Shown here: piece by piece, positions 16,832 through 25,296 of the stretch
How positions within the stretch are numbered: position 1 is the first letter of the stretch
Layout: each line of letters begins with the position of its first letter
Assembly (NCBI RefSeq): GCF_900103875.1
Contig: NZ_LT629705.1
Coordinates: forward strand, 758,501 to 822,500
Direction of reading: 5' to 3'
Length of the DNA: 64,000 bases
Source of the DNA: Pseudomonas arsenicoxydans
GTDB taxonomy: Bacteria > Pseudomonadota > Gammaproteobacteria > Pseudomonadales > Pseudomonadaceae
Translations under genes and position numbers: made by a program
Notes under the pieces: generated by a model
The model's input: the letters and a program-made list of their open reading frames with translations, nothing else
What the model was told of the DNA's origin: nothing
Databases searched by the model: none

Positions 16832-16920
16832 AAAGATCGCAGCCTCGTTTCACTCGACAGCTCCTACAGAGAAACACGTCACCTGTAGGAGCTGTCGAGT
16901 GAAACGAGGCTGCGATCTTT
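16832..16920. repeat. 38-bp perfect inverted repeat (TGTAGGAGCTG / CAGCTCCTACA type)
   Basis: Arms 16832-16869 and 16883-16920 are exact complements around a 13-base loop. The arm contains AGGAGCTGTCGAGTGAAACG. The same unit recurs at 54513-54615 with the arms in the opposite order. It lies between convergent genes and can fold into a long hairpin, so it may also terminate both transcripts. Confidence 0.9.
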
Positions 16921-16926
16921 AGATCT

Positions 16927-17754
16927 TCAAGCCCGCGCCAACTCCAACAATTTTTGCCGCCAGGCAGCCTTGGCCGGCAGCGCCAAAAAGAACTCATTCA
17001 GCAACGATTCCCGCGCCGGATAACAGAACGGCGCCCCGCTCAGATCCAACACCTCACCGCCCGCCCCTTCCAATACCCCTTGAGCGGCAGCCGTGTCCCA
17101 CTGCGAAGTCGGCGCCAGTCGCGGATAACAATCCGCCGCCCCTTCCGCCAGCAGGCAAAACTTCAGCGAACTACCGATATTGGCCAGTTGCAGCTCACCC
17201 AGACTGGCGCTCAACCCGGCGAGCAAGCGTTCTTGCTCGGGACTTGAATGACGGCGACTGGCAACCACGGTAAAGGCTTCACCCGCCGCTAGCACTTCGC
17301 GAACCTGAATGGGCAGCGGCTCTGCATCTTTATCGCCACGCCAGGCGCCCAAACCGGCGCCACCGACGTAAAAGCGCCCGTTGGTGGGCATCGACACCAC
17401 GCCGAACACCACTCGACCTTGTTCGATCAGGGCAATGTTGACGGTGAACTCTTCACTGCCGGAAATGAACTCCTTGGTGCCGTCCAGCGGATCGACCAGC
17501 CACCAGCGCTGCCATCCAGCGCGCACGCTCAGGGGAATATTGGAGTCTTCTTCAGACAGCACGGGAATGCTTGGGTCCAGCGCGGTCAGCCCGGCGAGGA
17601 TCAGGTGATGAGCCGCCAGGTCCGCGGCAGTCACCGGCGAGTCGTCAGCCTTGGCCGTCACGGCAGTCCCGGTGCGCCAGAACGGCAGGATCGCTTCGCC
17701 AGCTTTCAATGCCAGTTCCACGACCGGCGCCATCAATGGATGCGGAAAATTCAT
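16927..17754 (-). CDS. cysQ: 3'(2'),5'-bisphosphate nucleotidase CysQ
   Basis: 275 residues, inositol-monophosphatase superfamily. Metal sites: EEDSN near residue 67, VDPLDGTKEF near 87-96 and WDTAAAQGVLEGAGG near 218. CysQ degrades 3'-phosphoadenosine 5'-phosphate (PAP) to AMP and so protects sulfate assimilation from PAP build-up. It overlaps the upstream nudE by 4 bases, forming a conserved two-gene unit in Pseudomonas. Confidence 0.94.
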   Translation of the reverse strand: MNFPHPLMAPVVELALKAGEAILPFWRTGTAVTAKADDSPVTAADLAAHHLILAGLTALDPSIPVLSEEDSNIPLSVRAGWQRWWLVDPLDGTKEFISGSEEFTVNIALIEQGRVVFGVVSMPTNGRFYVGGAGLGAWRGDKDAEPLPIQVREVLAAGEAFTVVASRRHSSPEQERLLAGLSASLGELQLANIGSSLKFCLLAEGAADCYPRLAPTSQWDTAAAQGVLEGAGGEVLDLSGAPFCYPARESLLNEFFLALPAKAAWRQKLLELARA

Positions 17755-18317
17755 GGCAGGAACACTCCGCGCTGGGTCAACAGGTCACGGGTGAGGTACA
17801 GCGCCGCCAAGGCCCGGCCCTCCGTGAATCGTGGGTTTTGCGCCAGGGACGACAATTCACGCAGGTTGATCTTGTCCACACCCATCGGCTCGGGCTCGTC
17901 GCCCTCAAGGCGCTCTTCGTACAGATCGGTGGCGAGCACCACCTGGATCTTCTGGCTCATGTAACCAGGCGACAGTGACAGCTCAGTCAGATGCTCCAGC
18001 TGCCGCGCGCCATACCCGGCCTCTTCCTTGAGCTCGCGCTCGGCCGCCGCCAGCACATCTTCACCCGGCTCGATCAGGCCTTTGGGCAAGGACAGCTCGT
18101 ATTCATCGGTGCCACCGCAATACTCTTCGATCAGTACCGCGTGATCGGCATCGAGCATCGCCACGATCATCACTGCGCCATACCCGGCACCTTTGCCGAC
18201 CAAACGCTCGTAGGTGCGCTCCACGCCATTGGAAAAGCGCAGCTTGAGCTCCTCGACACAGAATAAACGGCTGGTGGCGACGATCTCGCGAGCGAGTACG
18301 GTGGGTTTCTGGCGCAT
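17751..18317 (-). CDS. nudE: ADP-sugar/NADH Nudix hydrolase NudE
   Basis: 188 residues. Nudix box at residues 80-102 (GLIEPGEDVLAAAERELKEE followed by AGY), matching GX5EX7REUXEEXGU. NudE cleaves ADP-ribose, Ap3A and NADH to AMP plus the other phosphate product. First gene of the nudE-cysQ operon; both clear nucleotide side-products. yrfG starts divergently 92 bases away. Confidence 0.92.
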   Translation of the reverse strand: MRQKPTVLAREIVATSRLFCVEELKLRFSNGVERTYERLVGKGAGYGAVMIVAMLDADHAVLIEEYCGGTDEYELSLPKGLIEPGEDVLAAAERELKEEAGYGARQLEHLTELSLSPGYMSQKIQVVLATDLYEERLEGDEPEPMGVDKINLRELSSLAQNPRFTEGRALAALYLTRDLLTQRGVFLP

Positions 18318-18408
18318 GAAAGGCTCCTTGGCGTAAGCGGGTTACTATACCCGGCCTATCCTGATTGTTGACCTCGGATATCTTTTTTACCGTCTGGAGA
18401 AGTTTTTT

Positions 18409-19071
18409 ATGTCCCTGCTGCCCTGGCGCGACATCGACACCGTTCTGCTGGATATGGACGGCACGCTGCTGGACCTGCACTACGACAACCATTTCTGGAT
18501 GGAACACCTGCCACAGCGTTACGCCGAGTTGCACGGGGTGAGCCGGGCCATGGCCGAGATGGAATTACAGCCGCTGTTCGAACGCAATGCTGGCCAGTTG
18601 CAGTGGTATTGCCTGGATTTCTGGAGCGTTGAACTGAAGTTGCCGGTGCGCGAACTGAAACTGGAGACCGCGCATCTCATTGCCCTGCGCCCGGACGCGG
18701 ATACGTTTCTGGCGGCAATCAAAAAGGCCGGCAAGCGTGTGGTGATGATCACCAATGCGCACCGCGACTCGCTGTCATTGAAGCTGGAACGGATTGAACT
18801 GGCGCCGTACTTCGAGCGGTTGATCAGCTCGCATGATTACGGTTTTCCCAAGGAGCATCCACAGTTCTGGGAAGCATTGCAGGCCGATATCGACTTCGAT
18901 CCGGCGCGCAGTCTGTTTATCGACGATACGTTGCCGATCCTGCGCAGCGCACGCGGTTTTGGCGTAGCGCATCTGTTGGCTGTGAGCGAGCCGGACAGTC
19001 GCAAGGGGCCGAAGGACACGGCGGAGTTTGCGGCGGTTGGGGATTATCGTGAGTTGATTGCAGGGCTTTAA
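18409..19071 (+). CDS. yrfG: GMP/IMP nucleotidase YrfG (HAD superfamily)
   Basis: 220 residues. HAD motif I DMDGT with catalytic Asp15 and Asp17, motif II in MITNAH, Lys in GFPKEHPQFW and motif IV FIDDTLPIL. The substitution of a cap consistent with YrfG (DLHYDNHFWMEHLPQRY) supports the name. E. coli YrfG dephosphorylates GMP and IMP in the cytoplasm. Divergent from nudE-cysQ, whose products are also nucleotide monophosphates. Confidence 0.9.
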   Translation: MSLLPWRDIDTVLLDMDGTLLDLHYDNHFWMEHLPQRYAELHGVSRAMAEMELQPLFERNAGQLQWYCLDFWSVELKLPVRELKLETAHLIALRPDADTFLAAIKKAGKRVVMITNAHRDSLSLKLERIELAPYFERLISSHDYGFPKEHPQFWEALQADIDFDPARSLFIDDTLPILRSARGFGVAHLLAVSEPDSRKGPKDTAEFAAVGDYRELIAGL

Positions 19072-19084
19072 ATCGAGTGCCTGC

Positions 19085-19154
19085 ATCGCGGGCAAGCCAC
19101 GCTCCCACAGGGTTTGCGTCGTACACAACCTGTGGGAGCGGGCTTGCCCGCGAT
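19085..19154. repeat. REP inverted pair
   Basis: TCGCGGGCAAGCCACGCTCC faces TGGGAGCGGGCTTGCCCGCG between the convergent yrfG and kbp genes. Confidence 0.85.
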
Positions 19155-19176
19155 TGCCATCACACGGTCTCGAGGA

Positions 19177-19617
19177 TTACTCAGGAATCCGCAACGACTG
19201 CCCCGGATAGATCTTGTTCACATCCTTGAGCATCGGCTTGTTGGCCTCGAAGATTTTTTGATACTTGTTGGCATCGCCATACACGCGCAAGGAAATAGCG
19301 CTGAGGGTGTCGCCCTTCACGACGGTGACAAACTTTGCGGCCACTACCACCGGTCCGGTCACGGTAATCTGATCGTCGACGCTGCCAACACCGGCGATAT
19401 TGCCCACCGCCAGCAGAATCTTTTCCTTCTCTTCCTGACTGCCAACTTCACCGGTGACAGTGACTTTGTCGCCGTCCACGGTAGCCTGCACATTCGGGTT
19501 ACCCAGGCCGACCTTGCTGATGTGTTCCTTCAACTGCTCACTGGCATTGGCGTTGCCCGGTGTCAGTAAATCGATAAGTTTTTCGCCTGCTTCTTTCACA
19601 AAGCTAAAAATACTCAT
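19177..19617 (-). CDS. kbp: potassium-binding protein Kbp (BON plus LysM domains)
   Basis: 146 residues from the ATG at 19615-19617, preceded by AAGGAGAG; a longer open frame upstream is not used. The N-terminal MSIFSFVKEAGEKL, a BON domain (about 25-88, with VTVTGEVGSQEEKEKILLAVGNIAGV) and a LysM domain (about 96-145, VKGDTLSAISLRVYGDANKY...YPGQSLRIPE) align end to end with E. coli YgaU/Kbp, a cytoplasmic K+ sensor of about 149 residues. No signal peptide, so the LysM here is not for peptidoglycan binding outside the cell. Confidence 0.92.
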   Translation of the reverse strand: MSIFSFVKEAGEKLIDLLTPGNANASEQLKEHISKVGLGNPNVQATVDGDKVTVTGEVGSQEEKEKILLAVGNIAGVGSVDDQITVTGPVVVAAKFVTVVKGDTLSAISLRVYGDANKYQKIFEANKPMLKDVNKIYPGQSLRIPE

Positions 19618-19753
19618 GGTGCTCTCTCCTTGGGTTTTTGATTCCAGACGCAAAAGCCTAGACCAAGGTTGCAGCACACGGTTCCCACCCGACCAATGAC
19701 GCCGGTTGCACCCAAGCGCTAGAATCCAGACCTTCCCGTGCCTTGGAGCGAAG

Positions 19754-20641
19754 ATGGACATCAAGCAGCTGAAATTCCTCATCGCCCTCGACGAAACCCG
19801 CCATTTCGGTCAGGCCGCCGCGCGCTGCCACATCACACAGCCGACCCTGTCCATGCGCCTGCGCAGCCTCGAAGAAGAGCTCGACTTGCCGTTGGTCAAT
19901 CGCGGCCAGCGCTTCGAAGGTTTCACCGCACCGGGCGAGCGAGTGCTGGCCTGGGCTCGCACCGTGCTGGCGGCTTACGATGGCTTGCAGGCCGAGGCCG
20001 CTGCGTGTCGCGGCAATCTGGTGGGTACGTTGCGGCTGGGCGTGGTGCCGCTGTCGAGTTTCGATCCGCTGGCGTTAATGCAACGGCTACACACCGAACA
20101 CCCGAACCTGCGCTTTGAACTCTCGTCCCTGAGCTCCGAACAGATCCTCGAACAACTGTCAAACAACCGCATCGACCTTGCCGTCTCGTACCTGGAACGC
20201 CTGGACGGTGAGCGTTTCGACTCAGTGGCCTTCAGCGAAACCCACATGGGCCTGCTCTACGATCAACGCTTCTTCAGCTTCGGCGAGGCACCGCTGAGTT
20301 GGGAGTCGTTGATCGAGCTGCCATTGGGCATGCTCACCAGCGGCATGCATTTTCGCCAATCCATCGACCATAACTTCCACAGCCGTGGCCTGGTGCCGCA
20401 ACCGTTATTGCAAACCGATGCCGTCCACCAGTTGTTACAAGCGGTGCACGGGGGCTTCTGTTGCGCGGTGATGCCGTTGGACGGAGGACTCGAAAACCTC
20501 ACCGATCATTTGCGCCTGCAACCCATCGAAAACGCGCAAACCCTTGCCAGGCTTGGTCTGATCATGCGTCGCAGTGCCCCGCGTTCGGCGTTGGCAGAAG
20601 CTTGTTTTGCGCTGTATCAGAAATCGCGGACAGACTCTTGA
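19754..20641 (+). CDS. LysR-family regulator next to the formate dehydrogenase-like genes
   Basis: 295 residues from the ATG at 19754 (upstream GGAGCGAAG). N-terminal HTH (MDIKQLKFLIALDETRHFGQ, then CHITQPTLSMRLRSLEEELD) and an effector domain from about 90. It resembles OxyR at the N terminus but lacks the OxyR redox-cysteine region, so I do not call it OxyR. It lies 95 bases upstream of fdhD on the same strand and is the likely regulator of fdhD and the dehydrogenase gene; this is inferred from position. Confidence 0.85.
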   Translation: MDIKQLKFLIALDETRHFGQAAARCHITQPTLSMRLRSLEEELDLPLVNRGQRFEGFTAPGERVLAWARTVLAAYDGLQAEAAACRGNLVGTLRLGVVPLSSFDPLALMQRLHTEHPNLRFELSSLSSEQILEQLSNNRIDLAVSYLERLDGERFDSVAFSETHMGLLYDQRFFSFGEAPLSWESLIELPLGMLTSGMHFRQSIDHNFHSRGLVPQPLLQTDAVHQLLQAVHGGFCCAVMPLDGGLENLTDHLRLQPIENAQTLARLGLIMRRSAPRSALAEACFALYQKSRTDS

Positions 20642-20735
20642 TCGACGCCATCTATCGGTAGATCAGTAATAGCGATTAGACGCGACCTATTGACGCGCCT
20701 AGGCTTAAAGCTGACCAAACCGTCGGTGATGCCCC

Positions 20736-21575
20736 ATGAACGCCAAGCGCCCTGTCTGCGCGGCGCCCGCCCTTGAAACACCCGCGCCCGCCGCTAGCCA
20801 GACGTACACCTACAGCGACCTTCACTACACCGAATCCGCCAGCACCGCGCTGGCCGAGGAAGTGGCGTTGGCGATCGCCTATAACGGGATCAGCCAGGCT
20901 GTGATGCTGGTGACGCCAACCGATCTTGAAGACTTCATCGTCGGCTTCAGCCTCGGTAGCGGCATCATCGAAGACGCCACTGACATCTACGACTTGCAAC
21001 TCAGCGGCTCGGGCTCGGCGCAATACGCGCAAGTGACCATCGCCAATCGCGCATTCTGGAACCTCAAGCAACAGCGTCGGCAACTGGCCGGCACCAGCGG
21101 CTGCGGGCTCTGCGGAGTGGAAGCGGTGGAGCAGGCATTGCCGGACCTCAAGGTGTTGCCGGGCGCGCCGTTGCCGCCCGCCGAATGGCTCGATGGCTTG
21201 CGCCAGCGCATCGGCGCCTTCCAGCCGCTGGGTCAGCATTGCGGCGCGGTGCATGCGGCGGTGTTCATGAACGGTCAGGGCGAATTGCTGCTGGGCCGTG
21301 AAGACATCGGCCGGCACAACGCCCTCGACAAACTGATTGGCGGGCTAATCCGCCAGAAAATTCCGACCACGGGCGGCCTGGCGATTGTCACCAGCCGTTG
21401 CAGCCTCGAACTGATCCAGAAAGTGTTGCGCGCCGGTATCCAGACCCTGGTCAGCCTGTCGTCGCCTACGGGTCTTGCCGTGCAATGGGCCCGTCGCCAC
21501 AACCTCAATCTCATCCATTTGCCACAAAAGAATGCGCCACGGGTCTACAGCCCGGCTTCGGAGAATCAAGCGTGA
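20736..21575 (+). CDS. fdhD: formate dehydrogenase accessory sulfurtransferase FdhD
   Basis: 279 residues. FdhD transfers sulfur from IscS to the molybdenum cofactor before it enters formate dehydrogenase. The sulfur-carrying CxxC is seen in TSGCGLCGVEAVEQAL near 119-125; other family blocks are EDFIVGFSLGSGII and GREDIGRHNALDKLIGG. Its stop overlaps the GTG start of the next gene by 4 bases (GTGA), so FdhD is made together with its client. Confidence 0.94.
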   Translation: MNAKRPVCAAPALETPAPAASQTYTYSDLHYTESASTALAEEVALAIAYNGISQAVMLVTPTDLEDFIVGFSLGSGIIEDATDIYDLQLSGSGSAQYAQVTIANRAFWNLKQQRRQLAGTSGCGLCGVEAVEQALPDLKVLPGAPLPPAEWLDGLRQRIGAFQPLGQHCGAVHAAVFMNGQGELLLGREDIGRHNALDKLIGGLIRQKIPTTGGLAIVTSRCSLELIQKVLRAGIQTLVSLSSPTGLAVQWARRHNLNLIHLPQKNAPRVYSPASENQA

Positions 21576-23920
21576 GCCAACACCAACAAGCCGACCAGAA
21601 ACCCGTTCCACGTTACAAACCCTATAAAGGTCCGGCCGGTGGTTGGGGCGCGCTGGCCAGCGTTGCCCGGGCCTGGCTGACCAGCGACAACGCGTTGAAG
21701 AATCTGCGCATGATGCTCAAGACCAACAAGAACGGCGGGTTCGACTGCCCCGGTTGCGCCTGGGGCGATTCCAAGGAAGCCGGCATGGTGGCGTTCTGCG
21801 AGAACGGCGCCAAAGCAGTGAACTGGGAAGCGACCAAACGGCGTGTCGATGGCGCGTTTTTCGCCAAGCACAGCGTGAGTTCGTTGCTGGAGCAAAGTGA
21901 CTATTGGCTCGAGTATCAGGGCCGTTTGACCGAGCCGCTGAGCTACGACGCTGAAACCGATCGCTACAAGCCGATCAGCTGGGATGCTGCGTTCGCGTTG
22001 ATCGCCAAACATTTGCAGGGGCTGTCGAGCCCCCATCAGGCCGAGTTCTACACCTCGGGCCGTGCGAGCAACGAAGCGGCGTTCCTCTATCAATTGTTCG
22101 TGCGCGCCTACGGCACCAACAATTTCCCCGACTGCTCGAACATGTGCCACGAAGCCAGCGGTGTGGCATTGGCGCAGAGCGTTGGCGTCGGCAAAGGCAC
22201 CGTGACCTTCGACGACTTCGAACATGCGGATGCGATTTTTGTCTGGGGCCAGAACCCTGGCACCAACCACCCGCGGATGCTCGAACCGCTGCGCGAAGCG
22301 GTGAAACGCGGTGCGCAGGTGGTGTGCATCAACCCGCTGAAAGAGCGCGGTCTGGAACGCTTCCAGCACCCGCAACACCCGATCGAAATGCTCACCAACA
22401 GCGACAAGCCAACCAACACGGCCTACTTCCGTCCAGCATTGGGCGGTGACATGGCGATCATGCGCGGCATGGCCAAGTTCCTGCTGCAATGGGAGCGCGA
22501 CGCGCAGAAGGCCGGTGAGCCGGCGGTGTTCGACCACGACTTCCTCAATGAACACAGCGTCAACGTGCTGGAATACCTGGGCACCATCGACGACACCCCG
22601 TGGGCGCAGATCGTCGAGCAATCCGGCCTGCCTCTGGTGGAAATCGAGCAAGCGGCGCGCATGTATGCCAAGGGCAAGAACGTCATCATGTGCTGGGCGA
22701 TGGGCATCACCCAGCATCGCCACTCGGTGGCGACCATCCAGGAAATCGCCAACCTGATGCTGCTGCGCGGCAACATCGGCCGGCCGGGCGCCGGCCTGTG
22801 CCCGGTGCGTGGTCACAGTAACGTGCAGGGCGACCGGACCATGGGCATCAACGAGCGTCCGCCGGCGGCGTTCCTCGATGCCCTGGAACGACGCTTCGAG
22901 TTCAAAGTGCCCCGTGAAAGCGGCCACAACGTGGTCGAGGCGATCCATGCGATGGCCGACGGCCGCGCCAAGGTCTTCATCGGCCTGGGCGGCAACTTCG
23001 CCCAAGCCACGCCGGACAGCCCACGGACCTTCCAGGCCCTGCGCAACTGCGACCTGACTGTGCAGATCAGTACCAAGCTCAACCGCAGCCATTTGACTCA
23101 CGGTAAAGAGGCGCTGATCCTGCCGTGCCTGGGCCGTACCGACATCGACATCCAGACCGAAGGCCCGCAAGCAGTGACCGTTGAAGACTCATTCAGCATG
23201 GTCCACGCCTCCAACGGTCAATTGCAGTCATTGTCGAACCAGATGCGTTCGGAGCCAGCGATCATCGCCGGCATCGCCGCCGCGACCCTGGGCAGCAAAC
23301 CGGTGGACTGGAACTGGCTGGTGGCCGATTACAACCGCATCCGCGACTTGATCGCCGACACCGTTCCGGGCTTTCGCGATTTCAACGAGAAGATCAAGAA
23401 CCCGGGCGGGTTCTACCTTGGCAACAGCGCCGGAGCGCGCAAGTGGAATACGCCGTCGGGCCGGGCCAATTTCCGTCCCAACGTCCTGCCCAAAGACCTG
23501 GTGCACGAACGCACTCGCGCCACGGGTGTGTTGCCGGATCTGATCATGCAATCGATGCGCTCCCACGATCAGTACAACACCACGATTTATGGTCTCGACG
23601 ACCGCTATCGCGGGGTGAAGGGTCAGCGTGACGTATTGTTTGTGAACGAAGCGGACATCATTCGCCTGGGCTTCAAGCCGGGGCAGAAGGCGGACATCGT
23701 TTCGATCTGGGACGACGGTCGTGAGCGTCGCGTGAAGGGCTTCACGCTGCTGGCGTTTGATATTCCTGCGGGGCAGGCAGCGGCTTACTATCCGGAAGTG
23801 AATCCACTGGTGCCGCTGGAAAGCACCGGTGACGGCAGTCATACGCCGACGTCGAAGTTTGTCGCAATCCGGCTGGAAACGGCGAGTGAGACCGGGTTGA
23901 TCATGGCCAAGTCTGCCTGA
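21572..23920 (+). CDS. FdhF/YdeP-family molybdopterin oxidoreductase (formate dehydrogenase-like alpha subunit)
   Basis: 782 residues from the GTG at 21572-21574; the frame is open upstream inside fdhD, but the coupled GTG gives the family start SQHQQADQKPVPRYKPYKGPAGG. A CPGCAWGD motif near residue 57 replaces the usual four-Cys iron-sulfur site. Molybdopterin-binding blocks: YTSGRASNEAAF, DCSNMCHEASG, FVWGQNPGTNHPRM and a C-terminal bis-MGD domain (DQYNTTIYGLDDRYRG). E. coli YdeP of this family is linked to acid resistance; Pseudomonas members are usually annotated as formate dehydrogenase-like. No NAD- or quinone-linked partner subunit is adjacent, so the electron acceptor is unknown. Confidence 0.88.
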   Translation: MSQHQQADQKPVPRYKPYKGPAGGWGALASVARAWLTSDNALKNLRMMLKTNKNGGFDCPGCAWGDSKEAGMVAFCENGAKAVNWEATKRRVDGAFFAKHSVSSLLEQSDYWLEYQGRLTEPLSYDAETDRYKPISWDAAFALIAKHLQGLSSPHQAEFYTSGRASNEAAFLYQLFVRAYGTNNFPDCSNMCHEASGVALAQSVGVGKGTVTFDDFEHADAIFVWGQNPGTNHPRMLEPLREAVKRGAQVVCINPLKERGLERFQHPQHPIEMLTNSDKPTNTAYFRPALGGDMAIMRGMAKFLLQWERDAQKAGEPAVFDHDFLNEHSVNVLEYLGTIDDTPWAQIVEQSGLPLVEIEQAARMYAKGKNVIMCWAMGITQHRHSVATIQEIANLMLLRGNIGRPGAGLCPVRGHSNVQGDRTMGINERPPAAFLDALERRFEFKVPRESGHNVVEAIHAMADGRAKVFIGLGGNFAQATPDSPRTFQALRNCDLTVQISTKLNRSHLTHGKEALILPCLGRTDIDIQTEGPQAVTVEDSFSMVHASNGQLQSLSNQMRSEPAIIAGIAAATLGSKPVDWNWLVADYNRIRDLIADTVPGFRDFNEKIKNPGGFYLGNSAGARKWNTPSGRANFRPNVLPKDLVHERTRATGVLPDLIMQSMRSHDQYNTTIYGLDDRYRGVKGQRDVLFVNEADIIRLGFKPGQKADIVSIWDDGRERRVKGFTLLAFDIPAGQAAAYYPEVNPLVPLESTGDGSHTPTSKFVAIRLETASETGLIMAKSA

Positions 23921-23942
23921 CGCGGCGTCAGTACAGGCCTCA

Positions 23943-24022
23943 TCGCGGAAAAGCCCGCTCCCACAGGAATCGAATTTCTTCTGAAAGAACTCGGTCACTG
24001 TGGGAGCGAGCTTGCTCGCGAA
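23943..24022. repeat. REP-like inverted pair
   Basis: TCGCGGAAAAGCCCGCTCCC and its facing copy TGGGAGCGAGCTTGCTCGCG. The left arm is degenerate. Confidence 0.75.
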
Positions 24023-24074
24023 AGCGGTGAATCATTCAACGAAGATCTCGAAGCCAATACTTTTCCATCGCCCA

Positions 24075-24106
24075 CAAAAAAGGCCGTTTCTGCATAGAAA
24101 CGGCCT
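24075..24106 (-). terminator. minus-strand Rho-independent terminator, possible small RNA end
   Basis: AGGCCGTTTC / GAAACGGCCT stem with a 6-base loop. The U-run is only on the minus strand (AAAAAA at 24075-24080 on plus), so it ends a minus-strand transcript, yet no minus-strand gene lies to its right before the plus-strand gene at 24264. A small RNA of about 100-150 nt starting near 24180-24250 is a good explanation. I recall an annotated small RNA (P34) at the equivalent place in P. aeruginosa but cannot verify it. Confidence 0.6.
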
Positions 24107-24263
24107 GTCCGAAGTAGTAAAAGACCAGCGAAAAACACTTAAGTTCCGCCTAAAAAACAGTAACTTATAGAAATGTGGTGAAGTCGTGTTACTCGTCGGA
24201 ATTCGATTGTCACAACTATGACACAGCCTCAGGATCGCGCCGTCATCCCCTTGAGGTTCCTCT

Positions 24264-24746
24264 ATGAAGTTCTCCTCGATTCTCTTGTTGTCCCTTGGCC
24301 TGGTCAGTGGCTTCGCTTCTGCCGGAGGCACCACCGAAGCAGGTGTGGGCGGCGCATTGGGCGGGGTTCTTGGCTCGGTCGTCGGTCAGTCCTTAGGCGG
24401 CAATACAGGTTCAACCATTGGCGCGGCCCTGGGCGGCGCGGGTGGTAGTGCTGTCGGCGCCGACAAACGCAGCCGTGGCCAAGCCGCCATTGGCGGTGCG
24501 CTGGGCGCAGCAGGCGGTAACGTGGTCGGCCGCAGCATGGGCGGCACCACCGGCAGCCTGATCGGCTCCGCAGCAGGCGGCGGCGCCGGTGGCGCTCTGG
24601 GTAACTACATGGGCAACCAGAGCAACCAGGAAGATGATCGTCGTTCCTATCGTGGCCATGATGATCGCCGCTATTACCGTGATGACGACCATCGTGGTCG
24701 CGGCCATGCTTACGGCCACCGCAAGCATCATCGCTATCACGACTGA
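24264..24746 (+). CDS. glycine-zipper protein with signal peptide
   Basis: 160 residues. Signal peptide MKFSSILLLSLGLVSGFASA, then about 95 residues of glycine-zipper repeats in which GGALGG and GSxxGxxxGG recur, and a charged His/Arg/Asp-rich tail (RRYYRDDDHRGRG...HRKHHRYHD). Glycine-zipper proteins of this kind are exported and tend to form membrane or envelope oligomers; the tail could bind metal or nucleic acid. No specific function known to me. Single-gene unit with its own terminator, about 340 bases from the dehydrogenase gene. Confidence 0.75.
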   Translation: MKFSSILLLSLGLVSGFASAGGTTEAGVGGALGGVLGSVVGQSLGGNTGSTIGAALGGAGGSAVGADKRSRGQAAIGGALGAAGGNVVGRSMGGTTGSLIGSAAGGGAGGALGNYMGNQSNQEDDRRSYRGHDDRRYYRDDDHRGRGHAYGHRKHHRYHD

Positions 24747-24774
24747 GGCTTGATCGCCTCGCTTACGGTAGATG

Positions 24775-24809
24775 AAAAAATCGCAGCCCACGGGCTGCGA
24801 TTTTTTTTT
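24775..24809. terminator. bidirectional terminator between convergent genes
   Basis: AAAATCGCAGCCC / GGGCTGCGATTTT stem with a 2-base gap and long A- and T-runs. It serves the glycine-zipper gene and the thioesterase gene. Confidence 0.9.
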
Positions 24810-24814
24810 GCCGG

Positions 24815-25234
24815 TCAAACCACCAAACGCTCCAGCGCATCGCGCAACCCGGCAGGAATCGCCATGGGTTGATTCGATGCTCGATCAACAAACACATGCA
24901 CGAAGCGCCCGACCGCGCAGGCTTCATCTTCCCACGCCTTGAACACCGCCAGTTCGTACTGCACCGAGCTGTTGCCCAGCTTGCCTACCCGCAGGCCGAT
25001 CTCGATGCGATCCGGAAAGGCAATGGAAGCAAAGTAATCGCAAGACGAACTCACCACAAAGCCCACCACCGCGCCGTCGTGAATATCCAGGCCACCGACT
25101 TCGATCAGGTAGGTGTTCACCGCCGTGTCGAAAAAACTGTAGTAAGTGACGTTGTTGATGTGGCCGTAGGCGTCGTTGTCATGCCAGCGAGTGGTGATGG
25201 GCTGGAAGTGCGGGTAGTCAGTGCGTTGATTCAT
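24815..25234 (-). CDS. acyl-CoA thioesterase, 4-hydroxybenzoyl-CoA thioesterase family
   Basis: 139 residues. The active-site motif TRWHDNDAYGHINNVTYYSFFDTAVN (Asp near 21) is that of YbgC/4HBT hot-dog thioesterases. The family hydrolyses short or aromatic acyl-CoA. It lies downstream of the 3-hydroxyacyl-CoA dehydrogenase on the same strand (62 bases), which suggests joint transcription and a role in acyl-CoA catabolism. Substrate not known. Confidence 0.88.
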   Translation of the reverse strand: MNQRTDYPHFQPITTRWHDNDAYGHINNVTYYSFFDTAVNTYLIEVGGLDIHDGAVVGFVVSSSCDYFASIAFPDRIEIGLRVGKLGNSSVQYELAVFKAWEDEACAVGRFVHVFVDRASNQPMAIPAGLRDALERLVV

Positions 25235-25296
25235 GGGTTCTCGCCTTAAGGAGGCGTCCCAACGCAGAGCGCGGGGACGATCAGTCGTCGTGGAGT

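Noticed and set aside
19754..20641. LysR gene considered as oxyR
   Set aside because: N terminus resembles OxyR, but the redox-cysteine segment is missing and the context is formate dehydrogenase genes.
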